From a virus, in IMG/VR virus record IMGVR_UViG_3300033156_000601, positions 1 to 28,736 of that record: 28,736 bases of DNA; one strand, given 5' to 3'. Position 1 is the stretch's first letter. Every line of letters starts with the position of its first letter. Shown here in pieces: positions 1 to 6,849 of this stretch. Below the pieces are notes generated by a model. It ran no database searches and had not been told where the DNA came from. It saw nothing but the letters and a program-made list of their open reading frames with translations. Both the position numbers and the translations under genes were made by a program.

Positions 1-154
1 TAATATCACTGCTTAGGTGGCAATATACATTTTCAGCAATCTTTGTTGGTTTTTTGTCAAGTCTAAAGTATTCATCTATCCATTTTTGGTCTAACAAATC
101 TTGACCGGTATGTTCCATAGCGTACCGTTTTGCGTTTTGTTTTGTTAGTTTCAT
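1..154 (-). CDS. Partial small protein, paralogue of the 1265-1555 gene
   Basis: The 5' end of a leftward gene whose 3' end lies outside the window; 51 codons are visible without a stop. The ATG at 154 follows a GGGAAG ribosome-binding site. The start MKLTKQNAKRYA matches MDLTKKNAKQYA at the start of the 1265-1555 product, and both continue with a similar stretch (DEYFRLDKKPTKI versus NQVFKLYKRPVKL). The two are therefore paralogues within one operon. I recognise no known domain and infer no function beyond an accessory viral protein. Confidence 0.7.
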   Translation of the reverse strand, partial: MKLTKQNAKRYAMEHTGQDLLDQKWIDEYFRLDKKPTKIAENVYCHLSSDI

Positions 155-182
155 TTTATTTTCTTCCCATAAATTTTAAAGA

Positions 183-377
183 CTATTCTAAATCATAGTC
201 ATCTTCACAGGACATTACGCTTGTAATTCTGTCCTTTTCTTCGTTCAACACTTCAACAAGTTCGAAGAAATCTACGCCTTCAAGTACTATTTTAAGCTCT
301 CCGCTTTTTAATACAGTTCCTTTGGGCGTAGCTATAGCTTCAGATATCCCGCCCGGGTTAAGTTTCACAGTTTGCAT
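183..377 (-). CDS. Small acidic hypothetical protein
   Basis: A 64-residue leftward ORF. The ATG at 377 has a well-placed GAGGAGG ribosome-binding site about eight bases upstream. The product is acidic at its C-terminus (CEDDYDLE) and has an alternating hydrophobic pattern that suggests a small beta-rich fold. It lies between the partial gene at 1-154 and the acetyltransferase gene, in the same strand and operon. No family is recognised. Confidence 0.7.
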   Translation of the reverse strand: MQTVKLNPGGISEAIATPKGTVLKSGELKIVLEGVDFFELVEVLNEEKDRITSVMSCEDDYDLE

Positions 378-395
378 TTTTAAAAACCTCCTCGT

Positions 396-806
396 TTATT
401 TTATTTTCTTTATAGCCAGAACCGTGTCGCTGTGTTCTATAAACTTAAACCCATTTTCCATAAGCAGATTAAGCTCAGGAGTGTTGTTACTGTTAACCTG
501 CGCTATTATAAACCTAAAACCGTTTTCTTTAGCTAAATCTATCTTAAAGTCCATAAACGTTTTTGCTATACCTTTTCGCCTATATTTCTTCTCAACATAA
601 AGCCCGCAAGAGTACATCATACAACTTTGGGGCACAGGTATCAAAATATTCTCTGCAATGAAATCGCCTTTTTTTCTAATTGTAATATGGCATTCAGGTA
701 TCTCACCATAATGAGTCACATCAACTTTAAAGTCTTTATTTATTCTTCTTAATCTATTATCGAACGTGTCGAGCACGTATTCTGGTACATATATTTCAAT
801 TGTCAT
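396..806 (-). CDS. GNAT-family N-acetyltransferase
   Basis: A protein of 136 residues with a GNAT fold. The acetyl-CoA-binding motif A is visible as VEKKYRRKGIAKTFMDF, with the RRKGIA pyrophosphate loop. It is followed by the motif B-like NNTPELNLLMENGFKFIE, where the NGF segment is typical of the family. GNAT enzymes transfer acetyl from acetyl-CoA to an amine; the substrate cannot be read here. I place the start at 806, where GGAGGGT lies just upstream. A TTG codon seven residues further upstream is in frame but has no better site. In a virus it could modify a host protein or small molecule, which is inference. Confidence 0.85.
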   Translation of the reverse strand: MTIEIYVPEYVLDTFDNRLRRINKDFKVDVTHYGEIPECHITIRKKGDFIAENILIPVPQSCMMYSCGLYVEKKYRRKGIAKTFMDFKIDLAKENGFRFIIAQVNSNNTPELNLLMENGFKFIEHSDTVLAIKKIK

Positions 807-823
807 TTTTACCCTCCAATTCT

Positions 824-1240
824 TCAAATAGTACCGATATGATTAACTTCACTAAAGTGACACAGTCTTTTAACTTTTTTCAAAAAACTATCTACATTGT
901 CTGGTTCACCACTAATAATCATGGTACCCATAAATTCGCGTGCCAAGTCCTCCGAAAATCTCTCAAACGAAGTCCATTCTATTGGGTTTATTTCAATTGA
1001 GAACTTTACATGTTCATTACTATACGTAAAAACTTTATTGGTTTCATCTTCCTCGCACTTCATGTCTTTTATTAACTCATTAAAGTTGCTAAGCTTTTTT
1101 ACAGAACAAGCCTTTATAATCAGATATTTTGTTTTGATTATATTTGGGTTCCTTTCATTTCTATAAATAACTTCGCAGCTAACCTTTATAACCTCTTCGT
1201 GTTTCCCATGTGGTAATACATAATATTTGGTTGTTTCCAT
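824..1240 (-). CDS. Hypothetical accessory protein
   Basis: A 138-residue leftward ORF whose ATG follows AAGGAGGT at ideal distance. The sequence is mixed alpha/beta without an obvious membrane segment, repeat or metal-binding cluster. It sits 18 bases upstream of the acetyltransferase gene in the same operon, so the two are probably co-expressed. No family is recognised. Confidence 0.75.
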   Translation of the reverse strand: METTKYYVLPHGKHEEVIKVSCEVIYRNERNPNIIKTKYLIIKACSVKKLSNFNELIKDMKCEEDETNKVFTYSNEHVKFSIEINPIEWTSFERFSEDLAREFMGTMIISGEPDNVDSFLKKVKRLCHFSEVNHIGTI

Positions 1241-1264
1241 TTTTTTACCTCCTTGTTTTTTAAT

Positions 1265-1555
1265 CTAATAAGTCTTATGCACACAAACCTTGCGTGTTTT
1301 AAGGTTTATATGAAAATTCTCATACTTTGTAATGATTATAATTTCGTCACGGTGTTTGTACCAGTTATAATAATCGTATAAACTAAACCAGCCTTTGTTG
1401 TCTATTACAACTATTCTAAATCCGTGCATATAGATACCATCAGCACCAAGTTTTACTGGTCTCTTGTACAATTTAAACACTTGGTTTATATGCTCATCAT
1501 TTTTATCTGCATCTAATAGAGCATACTGTTTAGCATTCTTTTTAGTTAGATCCAT
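1265..1555 (-). CDS. Small protein, paralogue of the gene at the window's left edge
   Basis: A 96-residue protein with an AAGGAGGAG ribosome-binding site. The N-terminal NAKQYALLDA helix and the following segment match the partial product at 1-154. The C-terminal half is rich in Tyr and Trp (GWFSLYDYYNWYKH) and looks beta-stranded. Two copies in one operon point to duplication of an accessory gene. No known domain is recognised. Confidence 0.75.
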   Translation of the reverse strand: MDLTKKNAKQYALLDADKNDEHINQVFKLYKRPVKLGADGIYMHGFRIVVIDNKGWFSLYDYYNWYKHRDEIIIITKYENFHINLKTRKVCVHKTY

Positions 1556-1588
1556 TTTCTCCTCCTTATTTACAAATCATTTAGCAGT

Positions 1589-1744
1589 TCACGAGACTTC
1601 AATTTTCTCACAATATTTTAAAAAATCATCTGTTGCCAGTTCGCTTAACTTTAAGCTAATACACTCTTCAATTAACTCTTCTTTAGTGAGTTTACTATAC
1701 CTTTCTCTTAATTCTTTCCTTAGTTTTCCATAATCAAATTTCAT
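1589..1744 (-). CDS. Small helical protein, 51 residues
   Basis: A short ORF read directly from the minus strand. The ATG at 1744 follows GAGGGTGG, and the gene fills the gap between two well-supported neighbours in the operon. The product begins MKFDYGKLRKELRERYSKLT and is predicted to be mostly helical and charged. The C-terminus contains one Cys (KYCEKIEVS). Placement and ribosome-binding site are the main support. Function is unknown. Confidence 0.6.
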   Translation of the reverse strand: MKFDYGKLRKELRERYSKLTKEELIEECISLKLSELATDDFLKYCEKIEVS

Positions 1745-1756
1745 TTTACCACCCTC

Positions 1757-2299
1757 TTAACTTATCTTTTTTCCACAACGAGGACAATACTTGTAAGTGT
1801 CCATAATATCATCACAACCACACTCGTTACATTCATAAGCATCATAAGTCTTGTTCCAACGAGTAACAAACTTAAGGTTATGTTTAAGCATTTTAAGCGC
1901 AGGGTACAGGAAAAAAATAGCTTCACTCCATAACTTGTCCCTATTACTATTTTTGGTAAACTTTATGGCTTCATCAAAATTATTAAACTGTTTAGTATTT
2001 TTTTGTAGTGTGCGTTTTATATAATTATAACCTTCAATATTCTTTTTCAAACCGTCAATTTCGTCTTTTCTTTCGTTAAAATCAGTAGTCCATAGTATAA
2101 TCTTATTTTCACATTTTAGTATTACATAAAATGTTCCTTTTAAATAACTGCTATATCTTTCAAACTCTTTAGGGTCTGTCCAGTACAAAATCTTAACTTT
2201 GTTAGTGTCAAGATAAAACTTTAGCGCTTTAAACTGGTCACCACCTTGCCAACTCCAGTCTTCTTTCTTTTTAATAAGATATTTTGTAAGATCTACCAT
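1757..2299 (-). CDS. Protein with C-terminal zinc ribbon
   Basis: A 180-residue protein with an AAGGAGGC ribosome-binding site. The last 30 residues form a zinc-ribbon pattern: Cys-x2-Cys (CNECG) then, after a short spacer, Cys-x2-Cys (CPRCGKKIS). The N-terminal part is Lys/Trp-rich and has a beta-strand pattern (KILYWTDPKEF, TFYVILKCENKIILWTTDF). A zinc ribbon at the end of an otherwise unknown protein suggests contact with nucleic acid or protein. The start codon overlaps the end of the 37-residue ORF at 2293-2406. No specific family is assigned. Confidence 0.75.
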   Translation of the reverse strand: MVDLTKYLIKKKEDWSWQGGDQFKALKFYLDTNKVKILYWTDPKEFERYSSYLKGTFYVILKCENKIILWTTDFNERKDEIDGLKKNIEGYNYIKRTLQKNTKQFNNFDEAIKFTKNSNRDKLWSEAIFFLYPALKMLKHNLKFVTRWNKTYDAYECNECGCDDIMDTYKYCPRCGKKIS

Positions 2300-2406
2300 T
2301 TTTGCCTCCTTATATAAACTAATTTACAAGATGTTCTGCAATGTTCAGGGAACAGTTTGTCTATGAACTCTTTAATAATTTCTTTTTTATTAATTTGAGT
2401 ATTCAT
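2293..2406 (-). CDS. Very small ORF, 37 residues, translationally coupled on both sides
   Basis: The ATG overlaps the stop of the 2403-2972 gene as ATGA, with AGAAGG upstream. The stop overlaps the start of the 1757-2299 gene. The product (MNTQINKKEIIKEFIDKLF at its start) looks helical and has two Cys near the end (HCRTSC). It may be a real small protein or only a coupling ORF that carries ribosomes to the next gene. Confidence 0.45.
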   Translation of the reverse strand: MNTQINKKEIIKEFIDKLFPEHCRTSCKLVYIRRQKW

Positions 2407-2972
2407 TTTTTCGCCTTCTTTAAACTGCTAAAACAACAATCATCTATTAATACAACAAGATGATCACCAGTGTAGAGCCATTTCTTTCCTTTGTAATAAA
2501 AATATTTTTCTCTACTTTCTTTATTATCATACAAAGCCACTGCTGTTTTATATAAAGGCTTAGCTTTCAATTTCTTTAAAAAATATTTCTCAGCCATGTC
2601 ACAGTGACTACCATCAGCAAATGGACAAAATATGAGCTTACCTTTTTTATCAAACTCGCTTAAGCCCTTACCATCCATCTTATCCATTACTCTCTGTACC
2701 CATTTTTCCAGTTCCTTTTTCCTAATTTTTTCTCTTTCTTTTTCAGGCACAAGATACTTTTTTAGACTTTTATCAACATATTCTCCTTCTTTTGGCTTAC
2801 CATCCACAGGCCTTCCGAACCAGTCTTCTATGTGCGTGTAATTATCCATGTGGTCAAAAAACTTCCTGCCATATTCGTCAGTGAAACAATTATGTCTGTC
2901 ATGGCAATAATAATTAAACCTTACAAGTTTTTTAGTCTTTTTATGTACCAAAGTTTGACCGCTTATTATCAT
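2403..2972 (-). CDS. Hypothetical protein, 189 residues
   Basis: A leftward ORF starting four bases after the stop of the zinc-finger gene at 2976-3311. The first 60 residues look like a small beta domain (GQTLVHKKTKKLVRFNYYCH). The centre is a Lys/Glu-rich helical stretch and the C-terminal third contains several Cys and aromatic residues (FCPFADGSHC). The ribosome-binding site is weak (AGGGGC). It belongs to the same accessory operon as the Cys-rich proteins, but I do not recognise the family. Confidence 0.7.
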   Translation of the reverse strand: MIISGQTLVHKKTKKLVRFNYYCHDRHNCFTDEYGRKFFDHMDNYTHIEDWFGRPVDGKPKEGEYVDKSLKKYLVPEKEREKIRKKELEKWVQRVMDKMDGKGLSEFDKKGKLIFCPFADGSHCDMAEKYFLKKLKAKPLYKTAVALYDNKESREKYFYYKGKKWLYTGDHLVVLIDDCCFSSLKKAKK

Positions 2973-2975
2973 TTT

Positions 2976-3311
2976 TTACGCCCCTAGTTCACTTTTAGCA
3001 TAACATTCGTGGCTACAATAGTGTCTAAATTCAATGTGCACGACTTTATCCTTAATCCTCTTACCGCAATAATCGCATACAGTTACCTTCTCACCGCAAC
3101 TTTTACAAATCTTAACAGCATTGTACGTTCTAAGTTTAGCAAAATTGATTAATCCTTCCATTGCACACTTCTCGCTACAAAAATGTTCTTTAAAGAAACA
3201 CGAATTAATACAAATTAAAGTACTATTTAACTTTTTTCCACAATTTGCGCATTCGTTAACAATCCTTTCGCACACTTGGCAAACTGCTAGTTCTTTGATT
3301 TTTGTTTTCAT
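2976..3311 (-). CDS. Double treble-clef/TRASH-like zinc protein
   Basis: A 111-residue protein built of two repeats. Each repeat has Cys-x2-Cys, a second Cys-x2-Cys about six residues later, and a final FCSxxC or YCSxxC. Repeat 1 runs from CQVC through CANC to HFCSEKC; repeat 2 runs from CKSC through CDYC to HYCSHEC. This is a treble-clef arrangement similar to TRASH or MYM-type fingers. The single-repeat products at 3313-3471 and 3965-4141 match repeat 2 (CKxC...VCDxC...), so this gene is the duplicated version. It has a GGAGGT ribosome-binding site. A zinc-bound scaffold for protein or nucleic-acid contact is the likely role, by inference. Confidence 0.75.
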   Translation of the reverse strand: MKTKIKELAVCQVCERIVNECANCGKKLNSTLICINSCFFKEHFCSEKCAMEGLINFAKLRTYNAVKICKSCGEKVTVCDYCGKRIKDKVVHIEFRHYCSHECYAKSELGA

Positions 3312-3312
3312 T

Positions 3313-3471
3313 TTATACCTCCTTTATTTTTTTAAGCCTTTCAGCCCCCAAGTAACAGTTTGTGCAACAAAAATGTTTACATTCCTTACACAAAAACCTA
3401 TCACCTTCTTTAAATTCGTATGTACAAAAATCGCAAACAGTTACCTTTCCTTTACAGTTTTTGCATATCAT
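3313..3471 (-). CDS. Single treble-clef zinc protein (family B)
   Basis: A 52-residue protein read from the minus strand. It has CKNC, CDFC and then CKEC plus CxxC near the end, eight or more Cys in 40 residues. It matches the 3965-4141 product almost residue by residue (VCDFCTYEFKEGD versus VCDVCLHEFKEGD) and also matches the second half of the 2976-3311 protein. The stop lies two bases before the start of that double version. It sits immediately downstream of a family A gene (3489-3977). Zinc binding is inferred from the Cys pattern. Confidence 0.7.
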   Translation of the reverse strand: MICKNCKGKVTVCDFCTYEFKEGDRFLCKECKHFCCTNCYLGAERLKKIKEV

Positions 3472-3488
3472 TTTATTCCTTATCTTTT

Positions 3489-3977
3489 CTAAACTTCTGT
3501 AATATCCAATCTTTTCAGAATTTTTATATACTCCTCATAACCATATCTGTCAATTATGAACTTCCTTAATATTGAAATCATGTAAGCAAATCTATTATTA
3601 GTAATTTTTAATTTATCACTTACAGTTGGGCAACAATAAGCGTTACATATTTTAGACTTTAATAGATAACCAAGTTTACATCGTTTAGTCTTAGGGTCAA
3701 AAAATCCGTATTTCTTGCTAAATCTGAACCTTTTCTTAAGAAAATTTACATACTCTGGTGAGCTGTCAGGGAAATAATTAAAATAACCATCTTCTTCAGC
3801 ACAATCAACACAACAACCTCTTTTGATTTTTTCATTCTTATTTGAACCACACCAAAACTCTGAAACGCAATTTTTACAGAATTTGTTTATTTTTGAGTTA
3901 TAATCGTCTGCTTGTACATCAAGTGACCTAAGCAAGTTTTCAAACAATTTTCTTAAGTCAGTATTTAGTTTTTCCAT
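3489..3977 (-). CDS. Cys-rich family A protein, copy 1
   Basis: A 162-residue protein and one of three paralogues in this operon. The shared core is CxxC, then RGCCVDCAEEDGYF, then a KYGFFDPKTKRCKL block, then LKSKICNAYCCP, followed by a helical C-terminus. The GCC-x2-C and later Cys positions are kept in all three copies, which points to a metal site (zinc or iron-sulfur) rather than chance. The CC-containing core recalls the YkgJ-type Cys-cluster proteins only loosely. The start overlaps the end of the zinc gene at 3965-4141. Function is unknown. Confidence 0.75.
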   Translation of the reverse strand: MEKLNTDLRKLFENLLRSLDVQADDYNSKINKFCKNCVSEFWCGSNKNEKIKRGCCVDCAEEDGYFNYFPDSSPEYVNFLKKRFRFSKKYGFFDPKTKRCKLGYLLKSKICNAYCCPTVSDKLKITNNRFAYMISILRKFIIDRYGYEEYIKILKRLDITEV

Positions 3978-4141
3978 TCTCTTTTCAAAACCTTACTTCT
4001 TCCAAGTCTTAAGCAACAAGCCGTGCTACAATAATGCTTGTCACCGTGATTGCACAAGATTACATCACCTTCCTTAAACTCATGCAGACAAACATCGCAA
4101 ACATATATCTGTTTACCACACCTTTTACATACCAGTGCCAT
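3965..4141 (-). CDS. Single treble-clef zinc protein (family B)
   Basis: A 58-residue protein that starts MALVCKRCGKQIYVCDVC and continues with a third metal-ligand group around HYCSTACC. It is the paralogue of the 3313-3471 product. Its stop overlaps the start of the family A gene at 3489-3977, so the two are translationally linked. The start is ten bases after the stop of another family A gene (4151-4684). The alternating A-B-A-B order is discussed as a finding. Confidence 0.7.
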   Translation of the reverse strand: MALVCKRCGKQIYVCDVCLHEFKEGDVILCNHGDKHYCSTACCLRLGRSKVLKREWKN

Positions 4142-4150
4142 TTTATACCC

Positions 4151-4684
4151 CTATTTTTTTAAATTTATACCTAACTCTTTTACTTTTTTATTATAAAGTT
4201 TGAACTGTTGTGTATACCTGTTATTGAACAGTCTCATAGCATTTTTAGGTTTATCCCAACATTTTATATCGAATATTATATCATTCCTTAATTTATCCAT
4301 ATTTTCACACACATTAAATAACAATGTTTCTATAAGCGGATTACAATGATATCTCAGACACTTTACGCTACGCAAATGAACAGGAAGTTTACAACATTTT
4401 TTATCAGTATCAAAGAAACCATAATCTTTATCAAATTTGATAAACCTTTTAATCTTATCCAAATCCTCTTTATAATGATATCCTTTATTTTCAACACACT
4501 TTACACAACACCCGGCGTTTATTTTTTTACCTGTATTAAGTTTTTTCCAGTATTCAGGGCACACTTTTGGGCAAAGCTTTTTGTACCTGTTCAGTATAAA
4601 TTTTACACATAGTATGTATGAGATTAATTCTACATACTTATTATTTAAATGTTTTGAGTAATTAAACTTAAACTCTTTTTCCAT
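4151..4684 (-). CDS. Cys-rich family A protein, copy 2
   Basis: A 177-residue paralogue of the 3489-3977 and 5004-5486 products. It shares INAGCCVKCVENKGYH, the KDYGFFDTDKKCCKLP block and LRSVKCLRYHC. It differs by having CPKVCPEYW in place of the first CxxC and a longer charged C-terminal helix. No clear GGAGG lies before the ATG, so translation may rely on coupling with the gene upstream. Metal binding is inferred; the role is unknown. Confidence 0.75.
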   Translation of the reverse strand: MEKEFKFNYSKHLNNKYVELISYILCVKFILNRYKKLCPKVCPEYWKKLNTGKKINAGCCVKCVENKGYHYKEDLDKIKRFIKFDKDYGFFDTDKKCCKLPVHLRSVKCLRYHCNPLIETLLFNVCENMDKLRNDIIFDIKCWDKPKNAMRLFNNRYTQQFKLYNKKVKELGINLKK

Positions 4685-4706
4685 TTCACATAACCTCTAA
4701 TGATGC

Positions 4707-4982
4707 TTAGTAAGAGTTATACCATTCATAGTCTTCCATTAACTTTATCAGTTTTAAACGTGTTTCTTTTTTAAGTTTGTTAAATTTATTATCCATAAAC
4801 TCAGCAAATTTAGCCCTTGTTCTTATTCTTTGACCAGATATTCTATTAAAATCTTTTAAGAATTTAGAACTTTCGAATAGCCCTTTATACGCATGGACAG
4901 TAAAAATTAGTTTACCTTTGTAACGTCTTTTATGGATACCTTGCGCATTAAACCATAATTTATTTGCATCATTTCTAACCAT
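4707..4982 (-). CDS. Small basic hypothetical protein
   Basis: A 91-residue, strongly basic protein with a good AGGAGG ribosome-binding site. It has clusters of Arg and Lys (HKRRYKGK, RIRTRAKFAEF) and a helical C-terminus. The charge suggests nucleic-acid binding, but no known fold is visible. It separates two family A genes in the operon. Confidence 0.7.
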   Translation of the reverse strand: MVRNDANKLWFNAQGIHKRRYKGKLIFTVHAYKGLFESSKFLKDFNRISGQRIRTRAKFAEFMDNKFNKLKKETRLKLIKLMEDYEWYNSY

Positions 4983-5003
4983 CTCAATCCTCCTATTTTT
5001 TAA

Positions 5004-5486
5004 CTAAACATGCCTCTTTGCAAGTTTGGCAATTTCTAAAAACTTTTTAAGCCCGTATCTGTGTAGTATATACGTTCTAATCTCATCAAAAGCCAAGCAA
5101 GGGTTCTTTGAGACGTCTATACCTTTCAACGCTTCCGGACAGGCATAAACGTTGCATGTATACGATTTAAACATTGTTGGCAGTTTACACTTTTTTGTTT
5201 TAGTGTCAAAGAACCCGTCAACTTTGTTAAAACCAAACTTCTTTTTTACGTAATCAATAAACTTAGAATTATCTCTGTCTGAGAAATAACCTTCAGACTT
5301 AGCGCACCATACACAACATCCTCTTTTGGTTTTTTTACTTTTATTCCACTCTACCCAATCAGCATCCTTACAATCTTTACAACTTTTATTTATTTTATAG
5401 TTATTATCTATAATATCCCTTACAATGTACGCTATGCTCATCACAAGCATATCTTTTTCTAACTTGCCGATTTTTTTTGAGTTCAT
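5004..5486 (-). CDS. Cys-rich family A protein, copy 3 (first gene of the operon)
   Basis: A 160-residue paralogue carrying CKDC, TKRGCCVWCAKSEGYF, the KVDGFFDTKTKKCKLP block and KSYTCNVYACP. It is the most upstream gene of the leftward operon. No clear Shine-Dalgarno precedes the ATG, which fits a short-leader archaeal transcript. A TATA-like GGTTATAATCC lies about 45 bases upstream on the minus strand, but its BRE is weak. The conserved spacing of Cys among three copies argues for a preserved metal site. Confidence 0.75.
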   Translation of the reverse strand: MNSKKIGKLEKDMLVMSIAYIVRDIIDNNYKINKSCKDCKDADWVEWNKSKKTKRGCCVWCAKSEGYFSDRDNSKFIDYVKKKFGFNKVDGFFDTKTKKCKLPTMFKSYTCNVYACPEALKGIDVSKNPCLAFDEIRTYILHRYGLKKFLEIAKLAKRHV

Positions 5487-5533
5487 TTTTACATCATTAA
5501 CTCAATTTGCCTATTTACCCATTAGGATTATAA

Positions 5534-5578
5534 CCGACTGAGGCGCCTCAACCATTTAAGATTGATGCCTCCAGCCGG
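5534..5578. other. Extended imperfect hairpin, possible structured RNA
   Basis: The arms pair as CCG, CUG, AGGC and UCAA on the left with UUGA, GCCU, CAG and CGG on the right, broken by small bulges. Inside the left arm is the 12-base palindrome TGAGGCGCCTCA. It could be the leader of the leftward operon, part of a rightward small RNA, or a DNA cruciform at an origin. The sequence alone does not decide. Confidence 0.5.
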
Positions 5579-5736
5579 ACTTTTGGTGATTTTTTTGTGA
5601 AATCATAATTAGAGTTAAAATAAGGCAAATACCCAGAGGACTTCATAGCATTCACTATTGAAACCCCCTTTAACGGGCGGTGAGAATTAGAATTACCTTA
5701 TCCCAACTCTATAACCTACAATACGCGTTAGAATTA

Positions 5737-5880
5737 AAGACGCCTCAAACTGAGGCTTTTTTTGCGTATTGCAAGGTATAACTATAAAGACGCCTTTAGA
5801 CGCCATTTAAATTTGTATCTAAAATTGCCACAAGACGCCCTTTAAATTATTTGGAACACTTTGGCGCTTATGGCGCTTAA
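5737..5880 (+). repeat. Short GACGCC direct repeats and GGCGCTTA pair
   Basis: AAGACGCC occurs at 5737-5744, 5787-5794 and 5832-5839, and TAGACGCC at 5797-5804. The last two are followed by similar A/T text (ATTTAAATT, CTTTAAATT). A tandem GGCGCTTA pair lies at 5863-5870 and 5872-5879. They resemble iterons or protein-binding sites next to the A/T-rich stretch. Confidence 0.5.
5742..5763 (+). terminator. Hairpin followed by a T run
   Basis: GCCTCA and TGAGGC form a six-base-pair stem with an AAC loop, followed directly by seven T. It reads as an intrinsic terminator on the plus strand only. No rightward gene precedes it, which hints at a short rightward RNA from the 5500-5740 region. Confidence 0.55.
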
Positions 5881-6042
5881 AATGAAACCTTTATAAACCC
5901 ATTTCCAATCTAATATATAAATATACCGAATGGGCGATTTTGATTATAAGAAATTAATCATTAATAAGTAATAAAAAGATATAAGAATAAATATATAATA
6001 AAGAACAATAAATTTAATAAAATAAATAATAGAATAATAAAA

Positions 6043-6795
6043 TTAATCAATAAAAGAAATATTAAGTATTTTTTTAAGGTTTTTTGTTATTCTATTTCTC
6101 ATAAAATCATAATCAAAAACAAAACCATATTTTTTAATTAATGTTTTATAGTATTCTTGTGATTTTGCATATTTCTTTTTAATTTTAACAAATGGCATAA
6201 TTTCTTTTACATTTTGTGTATAAGTTTTAAACTTATCAAATATGTATAAATCGTGCTGATTTATTAGTTCTTTTAAAGGATATTTACGGTTTTTATAATT
6301 TTTTATGTTCTTTTTGATTTCTTTATTCAAATAGTTAATTACACTATTTAAGAAATTTGTTCTTTTAATTTCAGAAATAACCTTATTAAGAGTTATAAGG
6401 TTTTGTTCATATTTCTGTAATGTATTATTTAAATTGTTCATTATGGGACTTATAAGTTTGCTATTCATTAATAACTTATCATTTGTGAATAGCAATAAGT
6501 CCTTTATTATTTCTTTTTGAACAAATGAATGTTTTTTAATTGTTTTTTTGGTTTTAATCAATTGTTCTAACTCTTGCAATTGTGATTTTAAAAACAATAT
6601 TTGATTTTTGGTTTTTTTGAGTATTATAATTTTTTGTGTTAGTAGATTGAAATACTCTTGTTTTTTGTAAATTTCAAGTTCTCTTAAAAATTTCAAGTAA
6701 TTAAGCATTTCAGAATGCTTTTCAAGAACATAAAAACCTGATAACCTTATAGGTTTAATGAAACCTGTTCTAACATAATTGATTTTTATTACCAT
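6043..6795 (-). CDS. Lys-rich coiled-coil protein, 250 residues
   Basis: A leftward gene with very strong A/T composition. The product is dominated by Lys, Ile, Leu and Asn and looks helical almost throughout, with heptad-like stretches around residues 30-85 and 115-170. No Cys cluster, Walker motif or membrane segment is visible. The first 30 residues (VRTGFIKPIRLSGFYVLEKH) look beta-stranded. The ribosome-binding site is weak. It begins 18 bases beyond a terminator, so it probably needs read-through. A structural or DNA-organising role near the repeats is possible but unsupported. Confidence 0.65.
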   Translation of the reverse strand: MVIKINYVRTGFIKPIRLSGFYVLEKHSEMLNYLKFLRELEIYKKQEYFNLLTQKIIILKKTKNQILFLKSQLQELEQLIKTKKTIKKHSFVQKEIIKDLLLFTNDKLLMNSKLISPIMNNLNNTLQKYEQNLITLNKVISEIKRTNFLNSVINYLNKEIKKNIKNYKNRKYPLKELINQHDLYIFDKFKTYTQNVKEIMPFVKIKKKYAKSQEYYKTLIKKYGFVFDYDFMRNRITKNLKKILNISFID

Positions 6796-6813
6796 TTTAA
6801 GAAATCAAAAAAT

Positions 6814-6849
6814 AAAAAAAAGGTTATATGGTTTTAATAACCATATAAC
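6814..6849 (-). terminator. Intrinsic terminator overlapping the stop codon of the 6834-7196 gene
   Basis: An 11-base-pair perfect stem (GTTATATGGTT with AACCATATAAC) is followed on the minus strand by C and eight T. The stop codon of the gene lies in the five-base loop and the last codons form one arm. Confidence 0.75.

Larger units (their letters stand above)
5487..6042. other. Non-coding, AT-rich region with stem-loops and short repeats
   Basis: No convincing gene is seen in these 556 bases. The left part holds a long imperfect hairpin (5534-5578) and a terminator-like hairpin with a T run (5742-5763). It also has several copies of AAGACGCC or TAGACGCC between 5737 and 5839 and the tandem pair GGCGCTTA at 5863-5879. 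From about 5890 to 6042 the sequence is almost pure A/T. Hairpins plus direct repeats beside an easily melted stretch are what many origins look like. No initiator gene is adjacent, so this remains inference. Confidence 0.5.

Noticed and set aside
3489-5486. Family A as true YkgJ-type iron-sulfur proteins
   Set aside because: The adjacent Cys pair recalls that family, but the spacing of the other Cys and the GFFD block do not match what I know of it, so I keep only a general metal-binding suggestion.
5487-5763. tRNA or known riboswitch in the non-coding region
   Set aside because: No cloverleaf, T-loop or CCA-type end and no consensus of a riboswitch class that I recognise could be found on either strand.
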